Origin: CAZZEX01 sp964653285
GTDB taxonomy: Bacteria > Chloroflexota > Anaerolineae > B4-G1
Assembly: GCA_964653285.1 (NCBI GenBank)
Contig: CAZZEX010000018.1
Location: 1-64,000, forward strand
DNA: 64,000 nt
Direction of reading: 5' to 3'
The translations under genes were made by a program, and so were the position numbers. Under the pieces are notes generated by a model. The model made no database searches. It was not told the DNA's origin and was given only the letters and a program-made list of their open reading frames with translations. Below are positions 46,301-54,647 of this stretch, in pieces. The first letter of the stretch is position 1; each line of letters begins with the position of its first letter.

Positions 46301-49300
46301 TCCGGCAGCAGCGAAAAGGCCGCCGCCAGAGACAGCCTCGTTGCTGACGACAATGGTGTTGCTGACCACCGGGGAGCCCGCGCCCAGGTAGATCGCGCCG
46401 CCGTCCTCGGTGGCCGTGTTGGAGACGAAGGTGTTGTTGTAGAGGCGCGGATTGCCCCCGGCCGAACCGAAGCCGCCGCCGCAGTTGGCACTGTTGCCGT
46501 AAAACACGACGTTCTGAATCGTAGGGCTGAGGGGTATGGCGATGTAGAGGCCGCCGCCGGTGATCGCATCCCCGCCCTGGATGACGAATCCATCCACCGT
46601 CACTGCGCCGGTGGCGGTGATGTAGACCACCCGCCCCTGTCCCTCGGCGTCCAGGACCGTCTGGGTGGTGGGGACGGTCCACTCGGTGACGGTGTAGCCC
46701 CCGCGCAGCGTGAGCGGTTGGCTGATGTAGACCGTCTGGGTAAAAGTGTCGCTGCCGGCGGTGCGAGCGAATGTCTCCTGGCACATTCCGGCAACCTTAA
46801 CCACGTCGGTCTGCGTGAGGGCGTCCACCGCCGCCTGGACGGTGGGATAAATCTGCCTGGCGTCCCCGATGCGGGCAAAGCAGGTACCGGAGTAGTACTC
46901 ATAGGCCCCCATGTCGGGCGCAGAGCCGAAGTAACGGGTGTAGCCGGCAAAATCTTCGTTGGGGTAGTTGACAGGATCGGCGGTGTCCTTGCAGGGGGAG
47001 TCCGCTTGCAGGTGGAAGTCCACGCCGGGGCTCACCAACTGGGGAGGAGTGTCCGTGATTATGCCCGTGCCGGGAGTGACATTGTCGTTGTACGGGGTGG
47101 CGTTCCCCCACACGTTGCAGTAAGTTGCGTCGACCCCGATACCACTGTAAATCCCGTGGCCGGTGTTGCTGACGATGATGTTGTTGCGAATGGTGGGAAT
47201 AAGAGCAGAAGAGTTATAGCCCGACCCTCTATAGAGGCCAGCGCCGATGTTGCCGTAAATGGTATTGTTCTGGACCAGCGCTGCAATTTCAAGGTTGATG
47301 CCATCGCCATGAGTGTTATCGTAAATCAAGTTATTCTCAATTTTTATCGGACTACGGGTATATGCAAAGACTCCGCCTCCCTCAGAAGAAGCATCATTCC
47401 CATAGATCCGATTTCTCCCAATGACGGGAACGGGAAGGGGAACAGCGGAATAGTTATTGGACCATCTCGCGGCAATCCCTCCTCCATTACTGGCCCAGTT
47501 GTTGTAGACGGTGTTACCCTGGACCAGCGAGTAGTACTTCATATAGATGCCACCGCCGTCCGATCCAGAAGCAACCGTATTGCTGCTGATGGTGTTGTAC
47601 CGAATTGTCGGGCCGGAACTGACTTCATAGCTTCCCTGTGTGTAAATCCCCGCTCCACCCCTACCCGTACCTTTAACCGTGTTGCTATAAACCTTGTTGT
47701 ATTCCACAACTGCTCCGCTTGACGTATGGATGACGTAGATACCTCCGCCCCAGTTGTCGGCTGTGTTCTCATAAACCCAGTTCCCCCGTACCGTTGCGGC
47801 GGTCTCATTAACGTAAATCCCCCCCCCGTCGGCAGAAGTACTCCCCCCCTCATAAGCGGAATAGTTGTCGTGAATAACGTTGTCTTGCACCGTCGCGTTG
47901 GCGTTCACATAGATGCCGCCGCCCCTGACGGTCGTGTTGATGTAGATTTCATTATCATATACGCGCGCGCCACCGTTGATGTAGACCCCTCCGCCACTGT
48001 CCCTGGCCATGTTGCTGTAGATCTCATTCCCGTATACGTGCGCACCGCTGTCACTATTAATATAGACTCCTCCGCCACTCCTGTTGGCCGTGTTGCCGTA
48101 GATCTCGTTGTCCCGGACCACGTGAACGCCACCCCCAAGGTAGAAACCGCTGCCGTCGTCGGCGGAGGTGCCGGTGATCAGGCCGCTGCAGACGTGAAAC
48201 CCCTCCACCACCACCGCCGCCGTGCTGTTGACGTACACCACACGCCCCTGCTCTTGAGCGTCCAGGACAGTGGGGTAGATGTCTGGGTCAGGGATGCTCC
48301 AGTTGGTGAGCGTGTAACCACCCTGCAGGGTGAGTCCCCGGCTGATGTAGACCGTCTGACTCAGACCGTCCCGCACATCAACTCCGGCACAGTAGCCCGC
48401 CACCTCGATCAGGTCACTGCCAGTAGTCGCGTCCACCGCCGCCTGAACGGTGGTGTAGACCCGCCCGTTCCCAAGGCGGGCGAAGCAGGTGCCAGTGTAG
48501 AACTCGTGCGCGCCGATGTCGGATTTCTCTCCGAACGGCCGCGCCTGCCCTTCGTAGTCCAATCCCACCGTCTGGACGACCGGCACCTGGTCAACGCACG
48601 GAGACCCGGGCCGGAGATGGAAATCCTCCCCAGCCGGGTCCTCAAAGAGCGGGTTGGTCGAGGTGAAAATGTTGCCGATGCCCTCCCCTACGTGGTTCCC
48701 ACCTGTGTCCTCACTACCCCACACGTCGTTGTAGCCTAGAACAGGAGACGAGCCAGCGGGAGCGTAGATGCCGCCGCCGGAGGAGGCGCTGTTACTGACA
48801 AGGATCGTGGCGCTGATGACTGGCGCACCAGCGGCGACGCAAATGCCGCCCCCGTTGTCGCTGGCCGTGTTGGAATAGAGTGTGTTGTGCTGCAAGAGGG
48901 GCGTTCCACTCGCCACGTAGATTCCGCCGCCGTCCGCCTGACTGCTCTGGTTGAGGTAAATGAGATTGTTCTGCACCACCGGCGAGCCGGCAGCGATGTA
49001 GATACCACCACCCTCGAGATTTGCCGTGTTGCCGTGGATACGGTTGCGCCGCAACGCCGGTGAACCGCCGGAAACGTAGATGCCCCCCCCCCTCTCCGCT
49101 TCCCCGTTGTAAACGTAGAAACCCTCCACTGCCGGCGCTATGTCGGCGGCTATGGAGATCACCCCCGCTGCCCCCAGCCCGTCCAACTCTGTGGGATAGG
49201 CTTCCGGATTGGGGACGGTCCAGTTGGTCGTCGTGTAGCCGCCCCGCAAGGTGAGGGTTTTGGTAATTTGAACCACCATGCCGTCACCGTCGGCATCGGT

Positions 49301-49630
49301 GTACACCCCCTGAGCGACCTTTACGGTGCCATCGGGGTCCACGGCGCTCACCGCTGCCTGGATGGTGTGGTAGGGGCAACTGCTACAGACGGTGATGACG
49401 GAATGACCGCCGCCACCCTGGGACAGAGGAGCCGGCAGGGGGGCGGCAGCCGGCGCGCGGGCCGGCTCAGGCGGGGGCGCGAGACGTGATGTGGTTTCCC
49501 CACCCACAGGCTGGGACGCGGCCGCGTAAACCTGCTTCTGTGCATCGGCCAGCAGCCCCAGCAGCACCGCCAGGCTGGCGATCGCCATACACACCGCCAC
49601 AACAAAACGGAGAACAGCCCTTCTGCTCAT
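43337..49630 (-). CDS. Giant secreted beta-helix protein, N-terminal part
   Basis: 2097 residues, secreted. The preferred ATG at 49630 gives a clean signal peptide (SRRAVLRFVVAVCMAIASLA followed by VLLGLLADAQKQVYA) and has AGGAAAAGA upstream; a TTG at 49711 was rejected. Four beta-helix modules follow. Each opens with a TVQAAV-type line and LTLRGGYT...LDA.GQGRVVYI, runs through GGGIYV repeats, and ends with DFHLR..SPC and a DIGA(D/H)E closure. They begin near 49390, 48490, 46885 and 45360. NEW3-like repeats (TNTGNYTDTFDL) sit between modules 3 and 4 and after module 4. The protein stops at TGA (43337-43339) in the middle of the next NEW3-like repeat; the frame then continues without another stop to 35561. 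Confidence 0.88.
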   Translation of the reverse strand: MSRRAVLRFVVAVCMAIASLAVLLGLLADAQKQVYAAASQPVGGETTSRLAPPPEPARAPAAAPLPAPLSQGGGGHSVITVCSSCPYHTIQAAVSAVDPDGTVKVAQGVYTDADGDGMVVQITKTLTLRGGYTTTNWTVPNPEAYPTELDGLGAAGVISIAADIAPAVEGFYVYNGEAERGGGIYVSGGSPALRRNRIHGNTANLEGGGIYIAAGSPVVQNNLIYLNQSSQADGGGIYVASGTPLLQHNTLYSNTASDNGGGICVAAGAPVISATILVSNSASSGGGIYAPAGSSPVLGYNDVWGSEDTGGNHVGEGIGNIFTSTNPLFEDPAGEDFHLRPGSPCVDQVPVVQTVGLDYEGQARPFGEKSDIGAHEFYTGTCFARLGNGRVYTTVQAAVDATTGSDLIEVAGYCAGVDVRDGLSQTVYISRGLTLQGGYTLTNWSIPDPDIYPTVLDAQEQGRVVYVNSTAAVVVEGFHVCSGLITGTSADDGSGFYLGGGVHVVRDNEIYGNTANRSGGGVYINSDSGAHVYGNEIYSNMARDSGGGVYINGGARVYDNEIYINTTVRGGGIYVNANATVQDNVIHDNYSAYEGGSTSADGGGIYVNETAATVRGNWVYENTADNWGGGIYVIHTSSGAVVEYNKVYSNTVKGTGRGGAGIYTQGSYEVSSGPTIRYNTISSNTVASGSDGGGIYMKYYSLVQGNTVYNNWASNGGGIAARWSNNYSAVPLPVPVIGRNRIYGNDASSEGGGVFAYTRSPIKIENNLIYDNTHGDGINLEIAALVQNNTIYGNIGAGLYRGSGYNSSALIPTIRNNIIVSNTGHGIYSGIGVDATYCNVWGNATPYNDNVTPGTGIITDTPPQLVSPGVDFHLQADSPCKDTADPVNYPNEDFAGYTRYFGSAPDMGAYEYYSGTCFARIGDARQIYPTVQAAVDALTQTDVVKVAGMCQETFARTAGSDTFTQTVYISQPLTLRGGYTVTEWTVPTTQTVLDAEGQGRVVYITATGAVTVDGFVIQGGDAITGGGLYIAIPLSPTIQNVVFYGNSANCGGGFGSAGGNPRLYNNTFVSNTATEDGGAIYLGAGSPVVSNTIVVSNEAVSGGGLFAAAGAVPSLAYNDVWQNGGGNYTGVAAGTNDFHENPRFVDPAGGDFHLRAESPCVHRGDPGTGLVLDFEGDDRPLPEGGWYDVGADESTSYPDVDFGPPGSALPGIPGGQVVHVHFLTNTGTVGDIFDVEYELITSGLGTGWDVVYIPVFTLAAGEREEVPVTVYVPNDAISDTYATVVLTATSRLNDVVSDVVSNTTSVNWNPGIELTPAYAEQVDPGTVMTYVHTLANTGNAGDTFSIDWSSGYPSWVVVTPTQNVAVGPRMTTTLWVVVSVPAEAPGGLVATVVVTASSTNPAASDVWAVVTDTTEVNHITGPRYVRVDGDDTLNNCSVPGNPCGTIVHAAGQAASGDTVMVAAGTYSEHDVSLNKDITLRGGYSADFEKLVANPTIVDAEGKGRVFYIFGSPTIEGLIIQGGSTLGSGGGVYVDLGSPTLRRNVITGNTAGVYGGGFYNEEGNPTLERNALAFNAAQQGGGFANGSGSPNFWNNLVYENSATADGGGVYVAGGGPRIWHDTIYSNTADYGGGLYLDGGSPVVSNTIVVSNTALITGGGVYKGGGGAALDYNDVWGNSGGDYGGEAVSGVHSLSQDPLFVDAAGWDFHLRGGTQEGSLEDSPCINVGDDTDATVVGEDLDGQPRWMGDHPDIGADEFRRVRVELEPDCTGGSYSGDAIIYTHIVTSAGYYTETLDLTWHNEHGWDVEVNGNTAQPLTVMLGVGFTATVQVAVHVPASALSDTVDVTTITATSQYNADAFDTAVNTTTVVLTRTVVLKPDRVSWVDSDAGSPVEVSYTHRLTNTGNYTDTFDLIWVSDQGLTVTLVPTVATLLGAGVGTTVCATVTVSPMPTDTVLVDTTVITAVSQSVITVSDRVSDTTYVNLDLGVELEPNREGSSVPGSVSYIHTLTNTGNYTDTFTFTAESSQGWKVKVPDSVEVGPGLAEPVWVTVTIPDKTLSDTVDISVIMATSHFSTAVSASVVDTTTVKQAPGVSVGKWP

Positions 49631-49821
49631 GATTCTTTTCCTGACACCGGAGCACGAAAGTAATCCAGCGAGTGCGTTCAGGATTAGAATACCAAAGTAG
49701 CGTCTGCGCAACGTCTTTGTAACGTCTTTTTATGAGAGGTGTCTGGCGTCCTCAGGGCGTGGCCTCCCTCAGCCGTCGGCAAGCCACGCCTGGCCTGCTT
49801 CACCAGCGACGGTAAGCCGAG
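49631..49821. other. Upstream region of the giant gene
   Basis: A 190-bp gap between the giant gene and the upstream methyltransferase, both on the minus strand. It contains the 11-bp repeat array described separately and a possible -10 (TATTCT on the minus strand near 49690) without a good -35. No gene is seen. Confidence 0.6.
49701..49728 (-). promoter_or_regulatory. Three 11-bp-spaced CGTCT repeats upstream of the giant gene
   Basis: CGTCT occurs at 49701, 49712 and 49723. The last two copies extend to ACGTCTTT, so AAAGACGTTAC-like units repeat with an exact 11-bp period on the minus strand. One-turn direct repeats are typical of binding sites for OmpR/PhoB-type regulators. They lie 70-100 bp upstream of the giant gene's ATG. 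Regulatory function is inference. Confidence 0.45.
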
Positions 49822-50745
49822 TCAGGCCGGAGCGTTCCTAGGTTTCCGCGCGTACGCCGTGAATAGGTCCCCCAGGTTCACCGGCACCGCCAGCCCCCGC
49901 AGCCCCAACTTCGTCACCAGCCACTCCGCTGGCCGGCCCACAAGCGGCACCAGCGCACCCACCCGGCTCATCAAGTAACCCAGCCGCTGGTAGCGTCCCT
50001 GGGGCTGGTCGCTGAGCACCTGGAAGCCACACTTTTCCAGCATGGCCCGCAGTGTGCGCCGCGAAAAGTAGTAGATGTGCATCTCCATCAGCCACGGCCA
50101 GTGCGCGCCCATCAGCCGCGCCAAGGGGCTCTCAATGTCAATCGTGTGCACCACCACCAATCCGCCCGGCTTGAGCAACCGGTACACCTGCTGAAGCGCT
50201 CCGCGCGGGTCGGTCAGATGCTCAATCACGTCCCACATCGTCACCACGTCGAAGGCTGCCTCCGGCAGGTTCGCTGTCTCCAGCGTCCCCTGCACGACGT
50301 GGAGCCCCCGCGCCTGTGCCTGCTCCACCGCCCAGCGGGAGGGATCCACCCCCCATGCCTCCCAACCGCGGCGAGCCGCGATTTCGACGAAGACTCCTAT
50401 GTGGCAACCCATGTCCAGCAGCAGGCGCCCATTCGGCGGCCCGGTGAGCCGCTCTAGCGGCTTCAGGTGGCGCTCAAAGGTCAACACCCGCCCCTCGCGT
50501 TCCTCCACGTAAAGCGGGTCCTCGACAGCCTGATAGGTATTAAGAATGTCGTGGTGATCTAGACGAGGATTGGTGTAGACCAGGCCACACCGACGACATT
50601 GGACGATGGTATGGTGCCGTCCATAGCCGCTATTAGTGCAGGCGAAGGCCGACCAGTCCTTCACGGTGGAGTTTTCTCGGATGGTGCAGGGATAACGCAG
50701 GATCGCGTCATCGGCTCCGCAAAGGTTGCAGCACACGTACTCCAT
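49822..50745 (-). CDS. Class I SAM methyltransferase with N-terminal zinc-binding region
   Basis: 307 residues. The N-terminus has CCNLCG (about residues 5-10) and CRRCGLVYTNPR near 50, a four-Cys zinc-binding arrangement common in Methyltransf_23 proteins of surface-glycan clusters. SAM motif I is LLLDMGCHIGVFVEIAARRG, followed by VDPSRWAVEQA and MWDVIEHLTDPRGALQQV. Its ATG overlaps the TGA of the upstream GT2 gene (ATGA), implying translational coupling and a shared pathway. Confidence 0.9.
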   Translation of the reverse strand: MEYVCCNLCGADDAILRYPCTIRENSTVKDWSAFACTNSGYGRHHTIVQCRRCGLVYTNPRLDHHDILNTYQAVEDPLYVEEREGRVLTFERHLKPLERLTGPPNGRLLLDMGCHIGVFVEIAARRGWEAWGVDPSRWAVEQAQARGLHVVQGTLETANLPEAAFDVVTMWDVIEHLTDPRGALQQVYRLLKPGGLVVVHTIDIESPLARLMGAHWPWLMEMHIYYFSRRTLRAMLEKCGFQVLSDQPQGRYQRLGYLMSRVGALVPLVGRPAEWLVTKLGLRGLAVPVNLGDLFTAYARKPRNAPA

Positions 50746-51482
50746 CAGACCTGCTTTCCTTTCAGGCGCGCCCAGGCTAATCGCAGCACCGTCTCCAGCG
50801 CTTTGACAATCTCATTCCTCGAGACCTTCGATGTGCCCAGACGGCGGTTCTCAAAAACGATGGGCACCTCCCCCACCCGCCAGCCGCGCCGTTGCACCCG
50901 GTAGAGCATCTCAATCAAGAAAGAGTAGCCACTAGCCTTGATCTCGTCCAAGTCCATCCCCTTCAGCACCTCGCGGCGGTAGCAACGAAATCCAGCCGTC
51001 GTATCGTGGGCTCGCAGACCAAGCATCGTGCGGGCAAAAGCATTGGCCCCCCAACTGAGTAATTTGCGGTCGAAGGTACAGCCGCTGGTCCCGCCGCCCC
51101 GCACGTAGCGCGATCCGACGACCAGATCGTAGCCCTGGCCGATCTTGTCCACCATAGCCGGGATGTAACGTGGGTTGTGGGAGAAATCGGCATCCATCGT
51201 GCAGATGAGGTCGGCCCCCTCGTCCAGCGCCCGCCTAAAACTAGCGCTGTAGGCTGTGCCCAGCCCCAGTTTACCAGCGCGGTGGATAACCTTCACCCGC
51301 CCATTGCTCTCCGCCGCCAGCCGATCAGCAATCGCGCCGGTGCCATCGGGCGAGTTGTCGTCCACAACGATGACGCGCACTGCCAACAGCAGTGCGAGCA
51401 ATTGTATCACCAGTGATTCGATGTTCTCCCGTTCGTTGTAAGTGGGTACGATAATCGTTACTTGCAAATTCGCCTCCAGCAT
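50745..51482 (-). CDS. Polyprenol monophosphomannose synthase-like GT2
   Basis: 245-residue soluble GT2 enzyme like archaeal/bacterial dolichol- or polyprenol-phosphate mannose synthases. It has VTIIVPTYNERENIESLVIQ, VVDDNSPDGTGAIADRLA, the catalytic-site DADFSHNPRYIPAM, GSRYVRGGGT, and C-terminal VGEVPIVFENRRLGTSK. It would transfer mannose (or another hexose) from a nucleotide donor to polyprenyl phosphate. The ATG at 51482 has GAAGGA upstream; GTG at 51500 is an alternative. It is coupled to the methyltransferase by a 4-base overlap. Such a donor would feed the GT39/GT87-like enzymes in this window. Confidence 0.92.
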   Translation of the reverse strand: MLEANLQVTIIVPTYNERENIESLVIQLLALLLAVRVIVVDDNSPDGTGAIADRLAAESNGRVKVIHRAGKLGLGTAYSASFRRALDEGADLICTMDADFSHNPRYIPAMVDKIGQGYDLVVGSRYVRGGGTSGCTFDRKLLSWGANAFARTMLGLRAHDTTAGFRCYRREVLKGMDLDEIKASGYSFLIEMLYRVQRRGWRVGEVPIVFENRRLGTSKVSRNEIVKALETVLRLAWARLKGKQV

Positions 51483-51511
51483 TCCTTCGATCCCACACAC
51501 AGATGGCGCGT

Positions 51512-51540
51512 ATTGTAACCCTGTTAGAGGTATCCCGCAA
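51512..51540 (-). promoter_or_regulatory. Probable promoter of the GT2-methyltransferase pair
   Basis: Minus-strand -35 TTGCGG (51535-51540), 17-bp spacer, -10 TACAAT (51512-51517, 5 of 6), about 30 nt before the ATG at 51482. The -35 is the same TTGCGG seen at the adhesin-unit promoter. Confidence 0.5.
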
Positions 51541-51579
51541 GGTCACTCGATACTGGGATTTCATAGTAGATCAATTATA

Positions 51580-51690
51580 GGTATCTTCTCAATATCTTGG
51601 AGCAGGGGCAGCGTAGGGCGGTTTTGCTAACCGCCATAGGGTCGGATAGCAAATCCGACCTACTGCCGCCCCAGCTTTTTGAGAAGATAC
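51580..51690. mobile_element. MITE-like palindromic element with nested hairpins
   Basis: About 111 bp bounded by perfect 12-bp inverted repeats, GTATCTTCTCAA (51581-51592) and TTGAGAAGATAC (51679-51690), and flanked by direct AATTATA (51573-51579 and 51691-51697), a likely 7-bp target duplication. Inside are two hairpins, GGCGGTT-TTGCT-AACCGCC and GGTCGGAT-AGCAA-ATCCGACC, whose loops are complementary to each other. It has no coding capacity, so it would depend on a transposase elsewhere. A second copy's end is at 38-52. Confidence 0.75.
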
Positions 51691-51767
51691 AATTATACAA
51701 TGCCGGGCGCTGGACGCTGGTCACTGCCTCCTGCTTACCGCAGACAAGCGATGCGAGACACCCAGAT

Positions 51768-51796
51768 TTGCATACTAGGTGAAGATAGGGTATCAT
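51768..51796 (+). promoter_or_regulatory. Promoter of the MFS transporter gene
   Basis: -35 TTGCAT (51768-51773, 4 of 6), 17-bp spacer, -10 TATCAT (51791-51796, 5 of 6), about 30 nt upstream of the ATG at 51829. Confidence 0.65.
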
Positions 51797-51828
51797 AGCG
51801 CCATCACATGCAGAACAAGGAGGCACTC

Positions 51829-53139
51829 ATGAGCAAACAGTTGGACCGTACCTATCGCAAGATCGTCAACGCCTGGTGTATGTACGATTGGGCTAATAGC
51901 GCCTACGCCACGACGGTGATGGCCGCCATGCTGCCACCCTACTTCAGCAGCGTGGCGCAGGAGGCCGGCTTTACCGGGACGCAGGCTTCCAGCATGTGGG
52001 GCTACGTGACCTCACTGACGATGCTGGTCATCGCCCTCATATCCCCTGTTCTGGGAGCCACCGCTGATTACACCGGCTCCAAGAAAAAGTTCATGTTTGG
52101 CTTCTTCGTCGTCGCCGTCGCCTTCACCTCACTCCTGGTGTTCATCGGCACAGGCGACTGGCTGTTGTGCCTGATCTTCTTCGCCCTGGCCGGCATCGGC
52201 AACGCCGGAGCGAACGTTTTCTACGACTCGCTGCTCCCGCACGTGGCCCATCCTGACGAGATTGACCAGGTCTCGGCCAAGGGGTACGCGCTGGGCTACC
52301 TGGGCGGGGGGCTGCTCCTGGTCGTAAACCTGCTGATGTTCACCAAGCCCGGCTGGCTCGGCATCCCCAGTGAGGAATGGGGCGTGCGCCTCTCCTTCCT
52401 CAGCGTGGGCATCTGGTGGGTAGTATTCTCCATACCGATCTTCCGCCACGTGAAGGAACCACCCCGTTCGAGCGACTACGTGGCGACGGTCAATCCGGTG
52501 CGGGCGGGCTTCCAGCGCCTGGGCCGCACCTTCCGCGACCTACGCCGGTACAAGCAACTACTCCTGTTCCTCGTCGCCTTCTGGCTCTACGCGGATGGCA
52601 TCGGCACGATTATGAAGATGGCTACCATCTACGGAACGGAGATCGGCATCGGCATGACCGACCTGGTAGGCGCACTGTTGATGACGCAGTTCGTGGGCGT
52701 CCCGTTCACCTTCCTCTTTGGATGGCTGGCCCGGAGACTGGGCACCAAGCCCCCCATCTTCCTGGCGTTGAGCATCTACGTACTCGTCTCCATCGGCGGC
52801 TACTTTATGGCAGAGGCATGGCACTTCTGGCTGCTGGCCTTCATGGTAGGATTGGTGCAGGGGGGCAGCCAGGCACTCAGCCGCTCCCTCTTCGGCTCAA
52901 TGACCCCCAAAGCACGGAGCGCCGAGTTCTTCGGCTTCTTCGACATCAGTTCCAAGTTCGCCGGCATCGCCGGGCCACTGCTCTTCGGCGTGGTCGGCCA
53001 CTTGACCGGCACCAGCCGCCTCAGCATTGTCTCGCTGGTTATTTTCTTCGTGGTAGGGATGCTGTTACTGCGTCTCGTGGACGAGAAGGAAGGCATCCGC
53101 GTGGCGGAGGAGGAGAACAGAGCAGCGGGGCTGGCGTAG
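51829..53139 (+). CDS. MFS transporter of the Atg22/UMF1 family
   Basis: 436-residue transporter with about twelve membrane segments. The signature MYDWANSAYATTVMAAMLPP at the start of helix 1 is characteristic of the vacuolar-effluxer-like Atg22/UMF1 group. ATGADYTGSKKKFM forms the loop 2-3 region, and QGGSQALSRSLFGSMTPKA is also conserved. The ATG at 51829 is used because AAGGAGG lies 5 nt upstream; an ATG at 51808 would put that site inside the coding region. Substrate is unknown; amino acids are exported by fungal Atg22. It converges on the kinase gene with an 8-bp gap. Confidence 0.92.
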   Translation: MSKQLDRTYRKIVNAWCMYDWANSAYATTVMAAMLPPYFSSVAQEAGFTGTQASSMWGYVTSLTMLVIALISPVLGATADYTGSKKKFMFGFFVVAVAFTSLLVFIGTGDWLLCLIFFALAGIGNAGANVFYDSLLPHVAHPDEIDQVSAKGYALGYLGGGLLLVVNLLMFTKPGWLGIPSEEWGVRLSFLSVGIWWVVFSIPIFRHVKEPPRSSDYVATVNPVRAGFQRLGRTFRDLRRYKQLLLFLVAFWLYADGIGTIMKMATIYGTEIGIGMTDLVGALLMTQFVGVPFTFLFGWLARRLGTKPPIFLALSIYVLVSIGGYFMAEAWHFWLLAFMVGLVQGGSQALSRSLFGSMTPKARSAEFFGFFDISSKFAGIAGPLLFGVVGHLTGTSRLSIVSLVIFFVVGMLLLRLVDEKEGIRVAEEENRAAGLA

Positions 53140-53147
53140 CCTCGCCC

Positions 53148-54398
53148 CTACAACTCTGCAGCAAGTGGTAACTGCACCACGAATCGGCTTCCCGGGCAGG
53201 TCTCCTCGTCGTAGCCAGGGCTTTCAGCCCAGATGCGCCCGCCGTGGGCCAGCACCGCCCCCCGGGCGATGGCAAGCCCCAGCCCCGGCCCACCGCCCTT
53301 GAAGGTGACTGTCCCTGAGGAGTGGAGCGCCACCTCCCCGGTACGGTAGAACTTCTCGAAGACCAGGTCCAGGTCTTGCGGCGCGATGCCGATGCCTGTG
53401 TCCTCCACGGCCACCTCGACGCACTGGCCCAGGTCGGGCATCTCCACTGTCCGGCCGACCACCGTGACCCGCCCCCCGTCCGGCGTGTACTTGATCGCGT
53501 TACTCACCAGATGGTAGAACACTTTGTACAGCAGGTCAGGGTCGCCTGAGCAGATGGGCAGATCCTCCAGCCCCACCAACTCCAGGGCCAGGTTCCGCTC
53601 CTCTATTGCCCCCTCGAACTGCAATTGGATGCCCTCGAAGATGACCGGGATGCCCACTGGACTGCGGATGATCTGAAGCCCGCCCGTCATCAACCGCGAA
53701 ACGTCCAGGATGCTGTTGAACACCCGGTGGAGCCGTTCCGTACTCGCCACCACTCCCTCTACCAGTACCCGCAGTCCGGGGATCCCCTGTACCGTGGGAT
53801 TGTCCTGCATCATCTGGGCATATCCCAGCAGGGAGGCCACAGGTGTACGCAGTTCGTGAGCCGATACCTGGATGAAATCGGACTTAGTCCGGTCCAGCCG
53901 CTCCAGTTTCCGGAGTGCCCTGGTCAGTTCCTCGTTGGCCTGACTCAACTCAGCGATGGATTGCTGGTCGGCGTCCCGCAGGCGACCGGTCACACGGACC
54001 AGGATACGGACGCCCAGGGAGGGACTACGCCCCAGGACAGTCAGGAAGGGCTCCTGGCCGATCTCCAGGACGGTGGTAGGCTCGGCAGCGCGGACGGTGG
54101 CAGTGCGGACGCCTTCCTGGAGGATGGCCATTTCGCCGAAGAGCTCACCTGGCCCCGCTCTGTACAGGTGGCGCTCACTCTCGTCATCCAGTCGTTTGAT
54201 AACGTCCACGCACCCGTGGACGATAACATAGACGGCGTCACCCGGTTCCCCCTCCTGGCAGATGGCGACGCCAGGAGGAAAGGACCATAAGACTGCCGCC
54301 TGGGCCAATTCGTCCAGGTCCTCTTCCGCCAGGCCGAAGAGGACCGGGCGAAGGAATTCCTTGATATCCACCTGTGAAGAGGAGAGTAGGCTATCCAT
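53148..54398 (-). CDS. Cyclic-nucleotide-binding-domain sensor histidine kinase
   Basis: 416-residue soluble kinase. A cNMP-binding domain (about 20-130) shows ICQEGEPGDAVYVIVHGCVD and GELFGEMAILQEGVRTATVR, including the phosphate-binding cassette. A short coiled linker leads to HisKA with the H-box FIQVSAHELRTPVASLLGYA, then HATPase_c with LVSNAIKYTPDGG, DTGIGIAPQDLD and GPGLGLAIARG. No receiver is fused and no partner regulator is adjacent. The ATG at 54398 is preferred; GTG at 54434 is an alternative; neither has a strong ribosome site. It is transcribed from a promoter almost identical to that of the pentapeptide gene upstream. Confidence 0.9.
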   Translation of the reverse strand: MDSLLSSSQVDIKEFLRPVLFGLAEEDLDELAQAAVLWSFPPGVAICQEGEPGDAVYVIVHGCVDVIKRLDDESERHLYRAGPGELFGEMAILQEGVRTATVRAAEPTTVLEIGQEPFLTVLGRSPSLGVRILVRVTGRLRDADQQSIAELSQANEELTRALRKLERLDRTKSDFIQVSAHELRTPVASLLGYAQMMQDNPTVQGIPGLRVLVEGVVASTERLHRVFNSILDVSRLMTGGLQIIRSPVGIPVIFEGIQLQFEGAIEERNLALELVGLEDLPICSGDPDLLYKVFYHLVSNAIKYTPDGGRVTVVGRTVEMPDLGQCVEVAVEDTGIGIAPQDLDLVFEKFYRTGEVALHSSGTVTFKGGGPGLGLAIARGAVLAHGGRIWAESPGYDEETCPGSRFVVQLPLAAEL

Positions 54399-54460
54399 GA
54401 CAAGTTTGATATAGCGCGGTCCTGGAATCTGCACAACGCTGCACTGTTCAGGGCAACTTC

Positions 54461-54489
54461 AGTATAGCCCAATCCTGCACGAAAGTCAA
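54461..54489 (-). promoter_or_regulatory. Promoter of the cNMP-domain histidine kinase
   Basis: Minus-strand -35 TTGACT (54484-54489, 5 of 6), 17-bp spacer, -10 TATACT (54461-54466, 5 of 6). 25 of 29 positions are identical to the promoter at 55571-55599, including most of the spacer. Confidence 0.75.
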
Positions 54490-54647
54490 TTTCATGCATT
54501 GTCAAGCCAAGCAGGTTACCTGCGACAACATTAACTTACAATACTTTTCACCTTTCTTGGGTTACAATTCCGTTACAGTGGAATTTCACCACATCCAGCA
54601 CTGGCGTGTCGTCCCCATTGGAGGTAAGGAGGCTGTGGAACTCCTAG

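Larger units (their letters stand above)
51483..51828. other. Divergent intergenic region with palindromic element
   Basis: 346 bp between the divergent GT2 and MFS genes. It holds the GT2 promoter (51512-51540), the MITE-like element (51580-51690) and the MFS promoter (51768-51796). No gene is seen. Confidence 0.7.
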
